The notes beneath the pieces are model-generated. The model searched no databases and had not been told where the DNA came from. It saw only the letters and a program-made list of their open reading frames with translations. Of a stretch of 64,000 bases of DNA, positions 46,201 through 55,000 are shown piece by piece. The number at the start of each line of letters is the position of its first letter. The stretch's first letter is position 1. The DNA comes from Dastarcus helophoroides (taxonomy: Eukaryota > Arthropoda > Insecta > Coleoptera > Bothrideridae), in contig CM053327.1 of assembly GCA_028583605.1 (NCBI GenBank), positions 38,876,626 through 38,940,625 of the forward strand, written 5' to 3'. The translations under genes were made by a program, and so were the position numbers.

Positions 46201-48824
46201 GTAGATTCGGCCGCAAAACAATGTTAATCACCAGCCTCTTCCTAACCTCGCTTATAGGCATCACCAAATCGTTTTCAGTCAGCTACCTCATGTTTCTAAT
46301 CCTAGAGTTCCTTAAACACAGCCCTCGGTTCGGGCAACTACAGCGGCGCCTTCATTTTAGGTAAAACCGCTTCCCCACATCTGAACCTAGCTCTAATCCG
46401 TGGTTTCCAGCTATCGAACTGGTGGGCCCCAAGGGTCGCAACATCACAAACACCATCCTCAGCTGCGCTTTCTCCCTAGGACAGATAGTGTTAGGCGTCA
46501 CCGCGTGGTTATCCCCCTCGTGGCGAATCCTACTTCGTGTGTTTTACGCCCCCGGGATCATCCTAGTGTTATGTTTTAAAATCGTCCCTGAATCGGTCAG
46601 GTGGTTGATATCCAGTGGTAGGAAGAAGCAAGCGAGGGATATTCTGGAGAAGATCGCCGTGGAAAACGGCAAGGACATTCCCCACAACGAGATTAATAAA
46701 ATTTTGGCCTCGAAGGCGGAGAGTTTGAACTGCGGAAGCGCCAGGAAGTTGATGGAGAAGGAATCGTTCGTTAAAACTATAAAGTGTTGGCCTTTGCTCC
46801 TGAGGGCGTTACATTGTTCCTACACGTGGATATGTTGCACGTTCGTGTACTACGGACTCACGATTCATTCGGTGGCCATATCGGATAACATTTATCAAAG
46901 TTTTATTTTCACGGTGGGCATCGAAATTCCGGCTTATTTGTTTACGTTTCTGGTCATCGACAGGCTCGGGAGGAAGAAGCTGCTTTCGGCCACGCTGATT
47001 GTGGCGGGATTGTCATGCATTTGCGTCAATTATGCACAAGGTGAGTAACAACGGTAAAGCGGGTTAAGGTGATAGCATTCAATTGTTGCAGTTGAAACCA
47101 CTTGAGCATTCCTAATAAGGAAGGGTAAACAACATTGTTCTCGATAAAGAAGCAATAACCTAAATGATATCATTGGGATAAGTGGTATACGCGATAAAGT
47201 TATTCATTTAAAGTCATTGAACGGAGGATTAACTTCTCAATTGTAGTAGATGGAAATTTTAAATAAAATTATTTTTATTGTGCAACTTAATGACACTTTG
47301 TTGATTTTCTAGCGCGATCGCAGAAATTATATTTTTTGTGCATAGAGCAAAATAAAATCACGATAATTGTCGACGTACTACTATTCACATTTTCGTATGA
47401 CTGCTATCGTCGTGTTATTTTGACGACGCAAAAATTTTATTTCAGTTAGAATTATTTATAAGTTAAGGTTTTAATGTGAACATAGAGTGCATGCTACTTC
47501 AAAATGTGTCCCTCATTACCCTATATTACGAAACGTGCACCATGACAAATTTTGCTTCAATCACCTCCAAGTGTCATCGAACAGAAACATGAAACATAAA
47601 TCCTTTCGATCCGATCCAGTCGTGAAATTTATATTCAGTCAACATGTGTGACCTCCATCCGATATGAATAATGTGAATGATATCGAATAAATAATATTTA
47701 CACTTGTTTGTCGCAGCTCATTAACAGTCATTCTAAGCCTAAATAAATATTGTTGGACCGATTAAATTAATGAAAATATTTAAATCGAAATGTTATTGTC
47801 GAAAACGATGCGAAATTTTCCGCTTTGTAATTGGAAAATTGACACCTTATGATTCAACATTAACTAAATTTTCTTCGAATTACGCTGATATACAAAGGAT
47901 ATTAAAAAAAAAAATTAGACATGCTTGGATGCTGCCGACAGAAGTGAAAACGTAAAACTAGAAAATAACTAGTGCCTATGTCATGCAGTTTGAAACCACA
48001 CTACTAATCAAGTCAGAGCGAACTTATCAAGATCAGTTAGTTGGTTAGGGATACATATTACAAGCTTCATACTCTTGAAAGGTTACAGGTTCGAACCCTG
48101 TTGCCGATCATGCATTTTTTAAGTTTAAACTTCTTAGGCGCATTGAGTAATTTTTGATAGGAGATATACTTATCGTTGCGCGTTATTATCAAGTTAATTT
48201 GTGTTATCAACAATGTTAACAGTGTTGGTAACGCGTGATGGTAACGTGCGATGGTAGCGCAAAACCATAAGTTTACCACATTTCCAAAATCGCTTAACGC
48301 GCCTAGAAATTTTCACTTTACAAAGCTCTTGAATTAACAACATATTTCGTTTTAAACACTACTAAGGGCGTGAAATTTCCAGGGGTGTCCTGGTTGGCCA
48401 CAAGTTGCTTCCTCTTCGGTAAACTATGCATGACCACCGCCTACACCGTAGTATACATCTTCACCACAGAGCTCTTCCCAACTACCTCACGCCATACAAT
48501 GTTCGCCATGTGTTCCATGTTCGGCCGTATCGGTTCTATGGTGGCGCCGCAGATACCTCTTCTGGTAAATTCTCTTCGAGTTATCACACAATACGTTAAC
48601 GTCTAATTTTACTAGGCAAGAATATCCCGATCGTTGCCGTTGATTATGTTTTGTGTCATGGCGGTATCATCGGGGATTCTCGCCCTGTTCTTCCCGAGAC
48701 GATCGGCACAAAGCTACCGGATACCATCCAAGAAGCCGTCAATATTGGTAAACGGAGACGAACCGTGAACGCACTGGAGGGAAACTTCGGCGATGGGAAA
48801 GAGTTGGAGAGATTTGATGCCTGA
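37117..48824 (+). CDS. SLC22-type organic cation transporter, seven exons
   Basis: Major-facilitator transporter of the organic cation/carnitine family, expected in the plasma membrane with 12 membrane segments. The substrate cannot be told from sequence. Exons: 37117-37265, 45092-45299, 45362-45468, 46205-46360, 46411-47040, 48383-48564, 48616-48824; introns follow GT-AG. Family marks in order: Cys-rich loop after helix 1, GFFSDRFGRKT, IELVGPKGR, PESVRWLISSGR, IDRLGRKKL, GKLCMTTAY and TELFPTTSRH. Total 1641 nt, 546 residues plus stop, the usual family length. Two one-base homopolymer faults break the frame: an extra base in AAA at 46314-46316 (exon 4) and a missing C at CCC 48693-48695 (exon 7). 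They cancel in length, and conservation continues after each, so sequencing error is likelier than gene death. Alternative: a very recent pseudogene. Confidence 0.92.
38230..42250. repeat. TCGAAATTT-type degenerate array F, in transporter intron 1
   Basis: A-rich on the plus strand outside the nested element at 39756-41972 (GAAATTTTGAAATAAAAACG, GAAAAATAATCGAAAATGTC). A block of about 120 bp is repeated at 38460-38530 and 38580-38650. No gene. Confidence 0.78.
39756..41972. mobile_element. Non-autonomous hAT-type element carrying a satellite-like array (copy Y)
   Basis: Starts CCGTGGCGGCTCGCGTATAG and ends GAGCTGCCACTG, flanked by a perfect 8-bp duplication GAAATAAA (39748-39755, 41973-41980). 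Same family as copy X, in opposite orientation: shared subterminal blocks are CACTGTGGAACTGCAGCA and, at the other end, TATTGTCGCAGC. The interior is T-rich to about 40385 and A-rich after it. It sits inside array F, in transporter intron 1. No transposase. Confidence 0.9.
42346..42411. repeat. 19-bp inverted repeat in transporter intron 1
   Basis: TATTTAAAATAATTGCCCA (42346-42364) and its exact complement TGGGCAATTATTTTAAATA (42393-42411), with a 28-base loop. Possibly the remains of a small foldback element. Confidence 0.7.
42412..43390 (+). other. Transporter intron 1 segment, nothing recognised
   Basis: Roughly 1 kb of AT-rich intron DNA without the window's repeat motifs and without plausible exons between exon 1 and exon 2. 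Confidence 0.5.
43408..43518 (+). repeat. Two direct repeats upstream of hammerhead fold 3
   Basis: CTCTGGTATGGTGGACATG and the following bases at 43408-43443 recur at 43483-43518, including GTGCTCT at the end. They lie 60-160 bases before the hammerhead-like fold and may belong to the same Penelope-like remnant (inference). Confidence 0.6.
43577..43620 (+). ncRNA. Hammerhead ribozyme-like fold 3 (degenerate)
   Basis: Stem I TGTTC (43577-43581) with GAACA (43616-43620), five pairs. Core TTCAAGA (43582-43588), differing from CUGANGA at C3 and G5. One extra A, then stem II GCCC/GGGC (43590-43593 with 43604-43607). GAAA at 43608-43611. Stem III is the palindrome ACGT (43611-43614), with C at 43615 in the cleavage position. 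The G5 change should make it inactive. Element boundaries were not found. Confidence 0.5.
43731..43795 (-). repeat. tRNA-like SINE head
   Basis: On the minus strand, GAGGGTTCGATCCCCAGG is a good B box with a T-arm-like stem, preceded by GATACGGTAGTCACTTTC. The acceptor stem does not close, so it is a tRNA-derived repeat and not a working tRNA gene. Confidence 0.5.
44545..44735 (+). repeat. Tandem duplication ending in a dispersed repeat
   Basis: Two units, 44545-44628 (84 bp) and 44629-44700 (72 bp), share AAGGTCACAA, AATTCTTGTATTAATCG and GCATGATCGCCAACTCCACT. The following stretch (GCCCTCGACATGACACGCG ... TTTAGGTATGTT, to 44735) matches 23251-23292, the sequence into which the LINE and the hAT inserted. 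Confidence 0.75.
45092..45299 (+). CDS. Transporter exon 2: large extracellular loop
   Basis: Residues 50-119. Begins RCFIEECDSEAPQYDTVWL and has six cysteines plus two N-glycosylation sequons (NQS, NRT), as expected for the loop between helices 1 and 2. The reading frame stays open into the intron to about 45350, but the GT at 45300 joins in frame to exon 3. Confidence 0.9.
45362..45468 (+). CDS. Transporter exon 3: helix 2 and MFS signature
   Basis: Residues 119-155: FGLYCYENLWKLTLVGTANV, then GELVCLPISGFFSDR. This is helix 2 and the first half of the conserved MFS loop motif, completed as FGRKT by exon 4. Follows an intron of only 62 bp. Confidence 0.93.
45469..46204 (+). other. Transporter intron 3
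   Basis: 736 bp, GT at 45469 and AG at 46204. No repeat family of the window and no further exon were recognised. Confidence 0.7.
46205..46360 (+). CDS. Transporter exon 4: helices 3-4, frameshifted
   Basis: Residues 155-206: FGRKTMLITSLFLTSLIGI, SYLMFLILEFL, then after dropping one base of the AAA run at 46314-46316, NTALGSGNYSGAFIL. As written the frame would read KHSPRFGQ and lose the family match, while the shifted frame restores it and joins exon 5 correctly. Followed by a 50-bp intron. Confidence 0.88.
46411..47040 (+). CDS. Transporter exon 5: helices 4-9
   Basis: Residues 207-416, the largest exon and free of faults. Contains IELVGPKGRN (family signature), PESVRWLISSGRKKQA ending the first half, a charged cytosolic loop, then helices 7-9 with VIDRLGRKKLLSAT, the second-half copy of the MFS loop motif. 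Ends NYAQ with donor GTGAGT. Confidence 0.95.
47041..48382 (+). other. Transporter intron 5
   Basis: 1342 bp, GT at 47041 and AG at 48381-48382. Its second half holds a SINE (48015-48345). Comparison with the family shows no residues missing between exons 5 and 6, so no exon is hidden here. Confidence 0.75.
48015..48345 (+). mobile_element. tRNA-derived SINE, copy 2, with an inverted second tail
   Basis: Head: TTAGTTGGTTAGGGATAC (A-box region) and ACAGGTTCGAACCCTGT (B box in a five-pair T arm, about 48085-48101). Tail: AAACTTCTTAGGCGCATTGAG and GATATACTTATCG, collinear with 35440-35690 reversed. From 48255 a second tail follows in inverted orientation (CCATAAGTTTACC, CGCTTAACGCGCCTAGAAA). 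Lies in transporter intron 5. Confidence 0.7.
48383..48564 (+). CDS. Transporter exon 6: helices 10-11
   Basis: Residues 417-477: VSWLATSCFLFGKLCMTTAY, VVYIFTTELFPTTSRH (the conserved ELFPT-x-x-R box after helix 10), then MFGRIGSMVAPQIPLL. The phase-0 donor CTG|GTAAAT opens a 51-bp intron. Confidence 0.93.
48616..48824 (+). CDS. Transporter exon 7: helix 12 and C-terminus, frameshifted
   Basis: Residues 478-546: SLPLIMFCVMAVSSGILALF, then with one C restored at 48693-48695, PETIGTKLPDTIQEA (the usual end of helix 12 in this family), VNIGKRRRTVNALEG and a TGA stop at 48822-48824. Without the correction the frame departs into unrelated residues and stops at 48766. Confidence 0.88.
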
Positions 48825-48955
48825 GGCCAAGTGATAAGAAGGTCTTGCAATCCGGAAAAATTGATACCATTGTTACCAGAATGTGATAAGCTTTGAAGGA
48901 GTCAGACAATTGGCGATCTGAAAGTACAAATTTATCTTGTAAATACTTATATTTT

Positions 48956-48961
48956 AATAAA
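48956..48961 (+). promoter_or_regulatory. Poly(A) signal of the transporter gene
   Basis: AATAAA 132 bases after the stop codon, in AT-rich DNA; the only good signal close downstream. Confidence 0.6.
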
Positions 48962-49254
48962 GTAATTTTATAAATATTTTTCATCAAGTGGGGTTTCTAG
49001 TAACTAGTAGACATATATTTTTATATATTAAATTTCCCAAGTTATCAGCTGTTTAAAATATAAATAAAACAAATACTTAAACGCAAATATTGACACGAAT
49101 ATTGAAAATAGATACTTTGTTTGTTATTCATTTTTCTACATAAACATATTAACATATTTAGTAGGTACTCCCCAATGCCAATAACGGGTTTTTAATTGAA
49201 TTATATGTATTAAAACGTCTTACTGATAGCTACAGATATACTTCTGACATCAGC

Positions 49255-49370
49255 ATATTGATCACGTACCATTAGCATGTCGATGACGGGACAGCATGTT
49301 AGTGACATCAACCCATAAAGTTTCCCTTGCCAAAAATCGCGCCTAAAGAATTTTTCACTTCAAAAATAAA
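49255..49370 (-). repeat. SINE tail fragment
   Basis: Contains CCATAAAGTTTCCCTTGCC and TCGCGCCTAAAGAATTTTTC, matching the inverted tail at 48255-48320. No tRNA-like head is attached. Confidence 0.55.
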
Positions 49371-50130
49371 GGATTTAGAGAACAAGTACAAAGTTGTCAG
49401 AAGATATTCATAAACCTCTTTGTTATTGAGTTAAAGTCCAACTGTGTAATGCAAAATTAGATAACAAAAATAAGAATCGCTTAATTTTTTTATAACAATT
49501 ACGAACACGCGGCTGAAAAAATTGAAATAATAATATTTAAAAGAGAAGATAATTTAGACCCAATAGGCTGCCATCTTTCAGTTAGGTCTCGAATCAAGGG
49601 ACATTTATGTCTAGAAATCCCTAATAGATGGCACCATCATTCTTAATCTTCTATCGTTGAGTGATAAATATTTTTTTAACACTCAACGCTTCTATTTAAT
49701 CCGCGATCCTAAGATATATTGTTATTTTAAATTTTTAAAAAACGTGTTACGTAAAGAGAAACCTTAAATTTAGAACATTTGTGGGTTCTGTATTTGAATT
49801 ATAGGCTGAAGCAGCGACCTTTCTCTATGCGCTGAAGCAGCAATACTGTTTTAATTAAATCGATCAACAGATGTCGCCACTGAGATTATTTACGAGTTAA
49901 AATGTTAAAACTTAAACGAAGTTCTTTAATTTGCTGAAAAATATATTTCGAATTTTTGGAAACCAACAACCAAACAGAATGATTCATCTGCCAATAAAAT
50001 GAATTGTAAAAGTGGAGAATTAAAAGTTAACTGACCCTACAAGGCTTGAGCTTTGTTAAATAGTTAACAGATGTCTCGCGTTGACATGTTCGCTGATCGC
50101 GGGTAAAATTGTAATAATATACTGATTAGA
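49371..50130. other. Intergenic, no gene seen
   Basis: AT-rich DNA. The only structures noted are a direct repeat GCTGAAGCAGC (about 49805 and 49831) and a short stem TATCGTTGAGTG / CACTCAACG (49663-49687). Confidence 0.5.
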
Positions 50131-50137
50131 TAGGTAC

Positions 50138-50176
50138 CAAAGCACTGAACCAAACACTGTGGCTAATGATTAAGGC
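50138..50176 (+). repeat. Leader fragment of the copy-2 hammerhead element family
   Basis: AAAGCACTGAACCAAACACT and GTGGCTAATGATTAAGG match, with few changes, the 5' leader of the element at 36480-36693 read on its own strand. The arms and ribozyme do not follow, so only the leader is present here. Confidence 0.65.
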
Positions 50177-50739
50177 GACCAACCGTAACGGATTCGACGG
50201 AACCGTTGCGTAATGGGAATAGTAATGCCACATCGCAATAATTAATAAAATAGCCCCACAAAACCTCTAATGCGCCCTGTATGTCCTACATTTCTATTTT
50301 TAATTTAATTCAAATTTTTTTTTTTAATAATTTTTTTCATTTATTCATTTCATTTATTTAAATAATTTAAATGTTTTTTAACACTCGACTCTTGTAATAA
50401 ATCTAACTGGTTAACATTTCGAGTCTGCAGAAAATTTCTATAAAAATCATTTTATTTCAAGTGTAAAAAAAGTTTTCCCACTCCCACCCGTATATTCACT
50501 GTTTTCTTTATAACTTGCGAGCAGGACAGATAGGCCATATCAGTCTAGTGAACGGATATAGTAAGTAGTAGTAGTAAGTCGCGTAGTGATTGGTCGATTT
50601 CATATCCACACTCAATCATGACCGTGCGATAAGAACGAATGTCATTTTTAGGTTCAAAATTATACCACAGAATTTGTCAAGTTGACATATTTAACGAAAA
50701 AAATATTTATTAAATCGTATTTTTGTTTCTGAGGGATCG

Positions 50740-50900
50740 TGGTCGTAGGAAAAATTCGCTGTACAACTCGAGCGGATTGTCCATATCGCACTCGAACGAT
50801 CGAGACTAGCCTCTGATCGAGACACTCCGCCTTCGGCGTCGGGCTCAAACTTCATTCTCGTGCGATATGGACATCATATCCGCTCTTGTTGCAGAAACTA
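50740..50900. repeat. Imperfect inverted repeat around CATATCGCAC
   Basis: GAGCGGATTGTCCATATCGC (50769-50788) faces, inverted, the segment 50861-50893 (GTGCGATATGGACATCATAT, CCGCTCTTGTTG). The related segment near 50600-50635 (TCATATCCACACTCAATCAT, GACCGTGCGATAAG) suggests a dispersed family. No coding sequence. Confidence 0.55.
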
Positions 50901-51177
50901 CTATTTCTAACCTGTTAAAGTACCGATCAAGTAAGAAACATACGTAAACATGACCAAAAATTGACAGCACTAAATTAGAAAAATTTTTGTACACGCGATA
51001 TAAAAATGACAATGTTGTAAAAACAAATGATCATAGATGACAGTACGTATAAAATTAAAGAGGAAAATTTCTTATTATGATCAATTTAATGGGCTTTCCC
51101 CGCTTAATTAAATTCTCGATAGGTATCAGCTTAAAATAGAGAAAAGTGCCCATAAACCATCCGTTGGATGCACTTGA

Positions 51178-51345
51178 TCAATGTGCCATCAATACGCATC
51201 GGCCAAAAACTTGGCAACTCGCCCCTGTAAGTACAAATCCAATTCCATATTCAAATTTAGTGGCGAATGTAATAATTAAATGTACCACAAAAACGGCGAA
51301 TACAACCGCCCCAATGCATAAGTCAGCAACATTAACAAATTGCAT
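51178..51345 (-). CDS. Candidate 55-residue membrane peptide
   Basis: Minus frame from ATG at 51345: MQFVNVADLCIGAVVFAVFV, then HLIITFATKFEYGIGFVLTG, suggesting two membrane helices, stop at 51178-51180. It is preceded by an acceptor-like TTCTTTGAACAG. I do not recognise the family. The hydrophobic pattern is clear, but a frame this short can arise by chance. Confidence 0.2.
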   Translation of the reverse strand: MQFVNVADLCIGAVVFAVFVVHLIITFATKFEYGIGFVLTGASCQVFGRCVLMAH

Positions 51346-51455
51346 CTGTTCAAAGAACAAATCCTACCTTATTTGCAGTTTCTGGAGGCCGAACCTAACT
51401 TCGTTTAAAAGTCCATGTTTTACAATTAACGCCGGGCGACTTTTCGAACTAACAC

Positions 51456-51581
51456 TTAACACATCTCAACGCGACGGTTTAGATGTTTAATTTCACTACT
51501 CGACATTTTTCTTACTGAATTTCCCGTTAAAAACGAATTAATTACCAAAATTAAAACAAGATTTCGAACTTCTGCAGCCAT
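51456..51581 (-). CDS. Candidate first exon with signal peptide (weakly EDEM-like)
   Basis: From ATG at 51581: MAAEVRNLVLILVINSFLTG looks like a signal peptide, followed by NSVRKMSSSEIKHLNRRVEM. The latter vaguely resembles the segment before the FDHAY box in EDEM-type ER mannosidase-like proteins (M-S-x-E-x-x-x-L-x-x-x-V-x-E-M). A donor-like T|GTTAAGTG follows at that point. No second exon was found to the left, so this is a lead only. The alternative is a chance frame ending at the TAA at 51456. Confidence 0.2.
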   Translation of the reverse strand: MAAEVRNLVLILVINSFLTGNSVRKMSSSEIKHLNRRVEMC

Positions 51582-52049
51582 TTTGTTGCTTAGCGTCAGT
51601 AAAAGAAATAGGAAGCAGAGCCGTGGCCATCTTGAGTACCAAATTGCTAAACGCCAAATATAGTCACAATTTCACTAGTTGTTGCTTGTTATGGTTTGTT
51701 TTCGGATATTAGATGCAAAACACGAAGCATATGTGCAAAGGGTGCCAAAAGGGGCGAGTTTTTGTCTATTAGGAGGGATATCTTGGTTTGTATTTTGTGT
51801 TATTGACCACTGCGCATACTCACAGAACACCACCGTAAAGGTACACAGAACACCGAACTGTCCACTTGTTTATTCTATGTAGGTGACCATAGGTGCCACA
51901 GAACATAAGCAGTGTTGCCAGATGGCAATAATTCTCAATGAAAATCCCCAATTTCATAGAATATCGAAATAGATATCGAGATTAATTTTGGGATCAAACT
52001 TAAATGAAGGAGAATTTTCATCATTTTTTATTAAACTCGTTATTTGTAA

Positions 52050-55000
52050 TAAAACGGTTTAAGTTTAAAAAAAATCTAGACCTTGAGTTTACAATTTCAG
52101 GATTTTACGAAATTTTCGACCTAAATATCGAAACTTAGACTATAATTTCTAAAGCTGGAGGAGAATCTCGATATTTGTAAAATCTATATAAAATATTTGA
52201 AATAATTTTTGTCATTTTAATTGTTTTTTTTTTTTAGTTAAAAACGTCATTTCGAAAAGAAGGCGAAATGCACCGAAGAAACTAAAATTTCGAGTATAAA
52301 GTCGAAGACATTTTGGAAAAAATATAGGTTAAATTCAGAAATAAAAAAAAACCAATAATTTAAGCAAATATTTCAAAAAAAAATCAGAAACTCTTAAAAG
52401 GTAAAAATTTTGAGTTTAAAATTTTGAAAAAAAGGAAACTTCAAAGTGTGAACTTACGATATTAGGAAAGGGGGACGGTTCTAAAAATAAATAAAAATTA
52501 AACAAGAAATTTGAAATGTGGGGGTAAATACGAAGGTGTAGAAAGAGCATTAATAAATTTTTTTTTCGAAATTTCAAATCTTTTTCGAAATTTCGACTTT
52601 ATCTTAAAATTTCGTTCTTAATCTCAAAATTTCGTTTTTAAACTGAAAAATTCGACTTTCTGGAAATGTCGCCTTTTTGCTTGAAATTTCTACTTTAAGC
52701 CCGGAATTTTGACTGCAAAACTCGAAATTTCGACTTTTTTCTCGAAATTTCGACTTTTTTCTCGAAATTTCGACTCTAAACTCGAAATTTCCAAAAACAA
52801 AGTCGAAAAATTGAAGTGGTTGGGAGCAACTGTCATCTGCCTAACTTAATCATAGAATATAGAAATTTCGAGATTAAAGTCAAAATTTCAAGACTAAAGT
52901 CAAAATTTTGACTTTAATCTCGGAAAAAATTCGACTTTTGGAAATTTCCCCTTTTTTCTTAAAATTTCTACTTTAAACCCGGAATTTTGACATGTAAAAC
53001 TCGAAATTTCGACCTTTTTCTCAAAATTTCGACTCTAAGCTCGAAATTTCAAAAAAAAAGTTGAAATTTGGGTATTTATAGGAATTACCCAACGCGCTCT
53101 ACTACCAGCTGTCAATATTGTTGGAAATTGAAGTGGTGGGATGCAACTGTCATCTGCCTATCTTAACATAGAATATAGAAATTTCGAGATAAACGTTTCG
53201 AGAAAAAATCAAAATTTTGAGATTAAAGTCAAAATTTCAAGACTAAAGTCGAAATTTTGACTTTCATCTCGGAAAAAAATTCGACATTCCGGAAATTTCG
53301 CCTTTTTTCTTAACATTTCTACTTTAAACCCGGAATTTTGACTGTAAAACTCGAAATTTAGACTTTTTTTCTCAAAATTTCCACTCTAAGCTTGAAATTT
53401 TCAAAAAAAAAGTCGAAATTTGGGTAATTATAGAAATTACTAAACGCACTCTACTGCCAACTGTCAATATTGTGGGGAAATTGAAGTGGTGGGATGCAGC
53501 TGTCATTTGCCTAACTTAAACATAGAATATAGAAATTTCGAGATAAAAGTTTCAAGAAAAAATCGAAATTTTGAGATTAAAGTCAAAATTTCAAGATTAA
53601 AGTCGAAATTTTGACTTTAATCTCGGAAAAAAATTCGACTTTCTGGAAATTTCGCCTTTTTTCTTGACATATCTACTTTAAACCCGGAATTTTGACTTTA
53701 AAACTCGAAATTTCGACTATTTTCTTAAAATTTCGCCTCTAAGCTCGAAATTTTCAAAAAAAGTCGAAATTTGGGTATTTATAGGAATTACCCAACGCAC
53801 TCTACTACCAACTGTCAATATTGTTGACAAATTGAAGTGGTGGGATGCAAGTGTCATCTGCCTAACTAAATCATAGAATATAGAAATTTCGAGATAAAAG
53901 TTTTGAGAAAAAAATCAAAATTTTGAGATTAAAGTCAAAATTTCAAGATTAAAGTCGAAATTTTGACTTTAATCTCGGAAAAAAATTCGACATTCCGGAA
54001 ATTTCGCCTTTTTTCTTAACATTTCTACTTTAAACCCGGAATTTTGACTTTAAAACTCGAAATTTTGACTATTTTCTCAAAATTTCGACTCTAAGCTCGA
54101 AATTTTCAAAAATAAAAGTCGAAATTTGTGTAATTATAGAAATTACTCAACCCACTCTACAGCCAACTGTCAATATTGTTGAAAAATTGAAGTGGTGGGA
54201 TGCAACTGTCATCTGCCTAACTTAATCATAGAATATAGAAATTTTGAAATAAAAGTTTCGAGAAAAAATCAAAATTTGGAGATTAAAGTCAAAATTTCAA
54301 GACTAAAGTCAAAATTGTGACTTTACTCTCGGAAAAAATTCGATTTTCTGGAAATTTTGCCTTTTTTTTGAAATCTCCATTTTAAACCCGGAATTTCGAC
54401 TGTAAAACTCGAAATTTCGACTTTTTTCTCAAAAATTCGAGAAAATTCAAGAAAAAAAAAGTCGACATTTTGAAAAAAAATCGAAATTTTGAACCTAAAG
54501 ACGAAATGTCAAGATTAAAGTCGAAATTTTAATTAAAAAAGTCGAAATTTTGAATCTAAAGTTCAAATTTCGAGATTAAAGTCAAAATTTCGACGTTTTC
54601 CTCGAAATTCGAATTTTTGGATTTAAAATCGAAATTTCGACTGTTTTTCTCGAAATTTCGGCTTTAATTTCGAAATTGCCAAAAAAACAGTCAACATTTG
54701 GGTAATTATAGAAAGTACGGAACGCACCCTAGTGCCAACTGTCAATATTGTTGGGAAAAGGGAGTGGTAGAATGCAACTGTCATCTGTCTAACTTAAGTC
54801 GAAATTTTGATTTAAATCTCGGAAAAATATTCGACTTTGTAGAAATTTCGCCTTTTTTCTTGAAATTTCTACTTTAAACCCGGAATTTTGACTGTTAAAC
54901 TCGAAATTTTGACTTTTTTTCTCAAAATTTCCACTCTAAGCTCAAAATTTTCAAAAAAAAGTCCAAATTTGGGTAATTAAAGAAATTACTAAACGCACTC

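Noticed and set aside
48060..48115. Working tRNA gene
   Set aside because: A good B box and T arm are present, but the acceptor and D arms do not close. The same head with the same tail recurs at 35440-35690, so it is a SINE.
47041..48382. A missing transporter exon inside intron 5
   Set aside because: The distance between NYAQ and GKLCM matches the family without extra residues, so exons 5 and 6 are consecutive.
51679..51882. Plus-strand frame with GASFCLLGGISWFVFC as an alkaline ceramidase exon
   Set aside because: The likeness to the ceramidase W-x-x-D-R segment needs an insertion and lacks the histidine motifs. Too weak to call.
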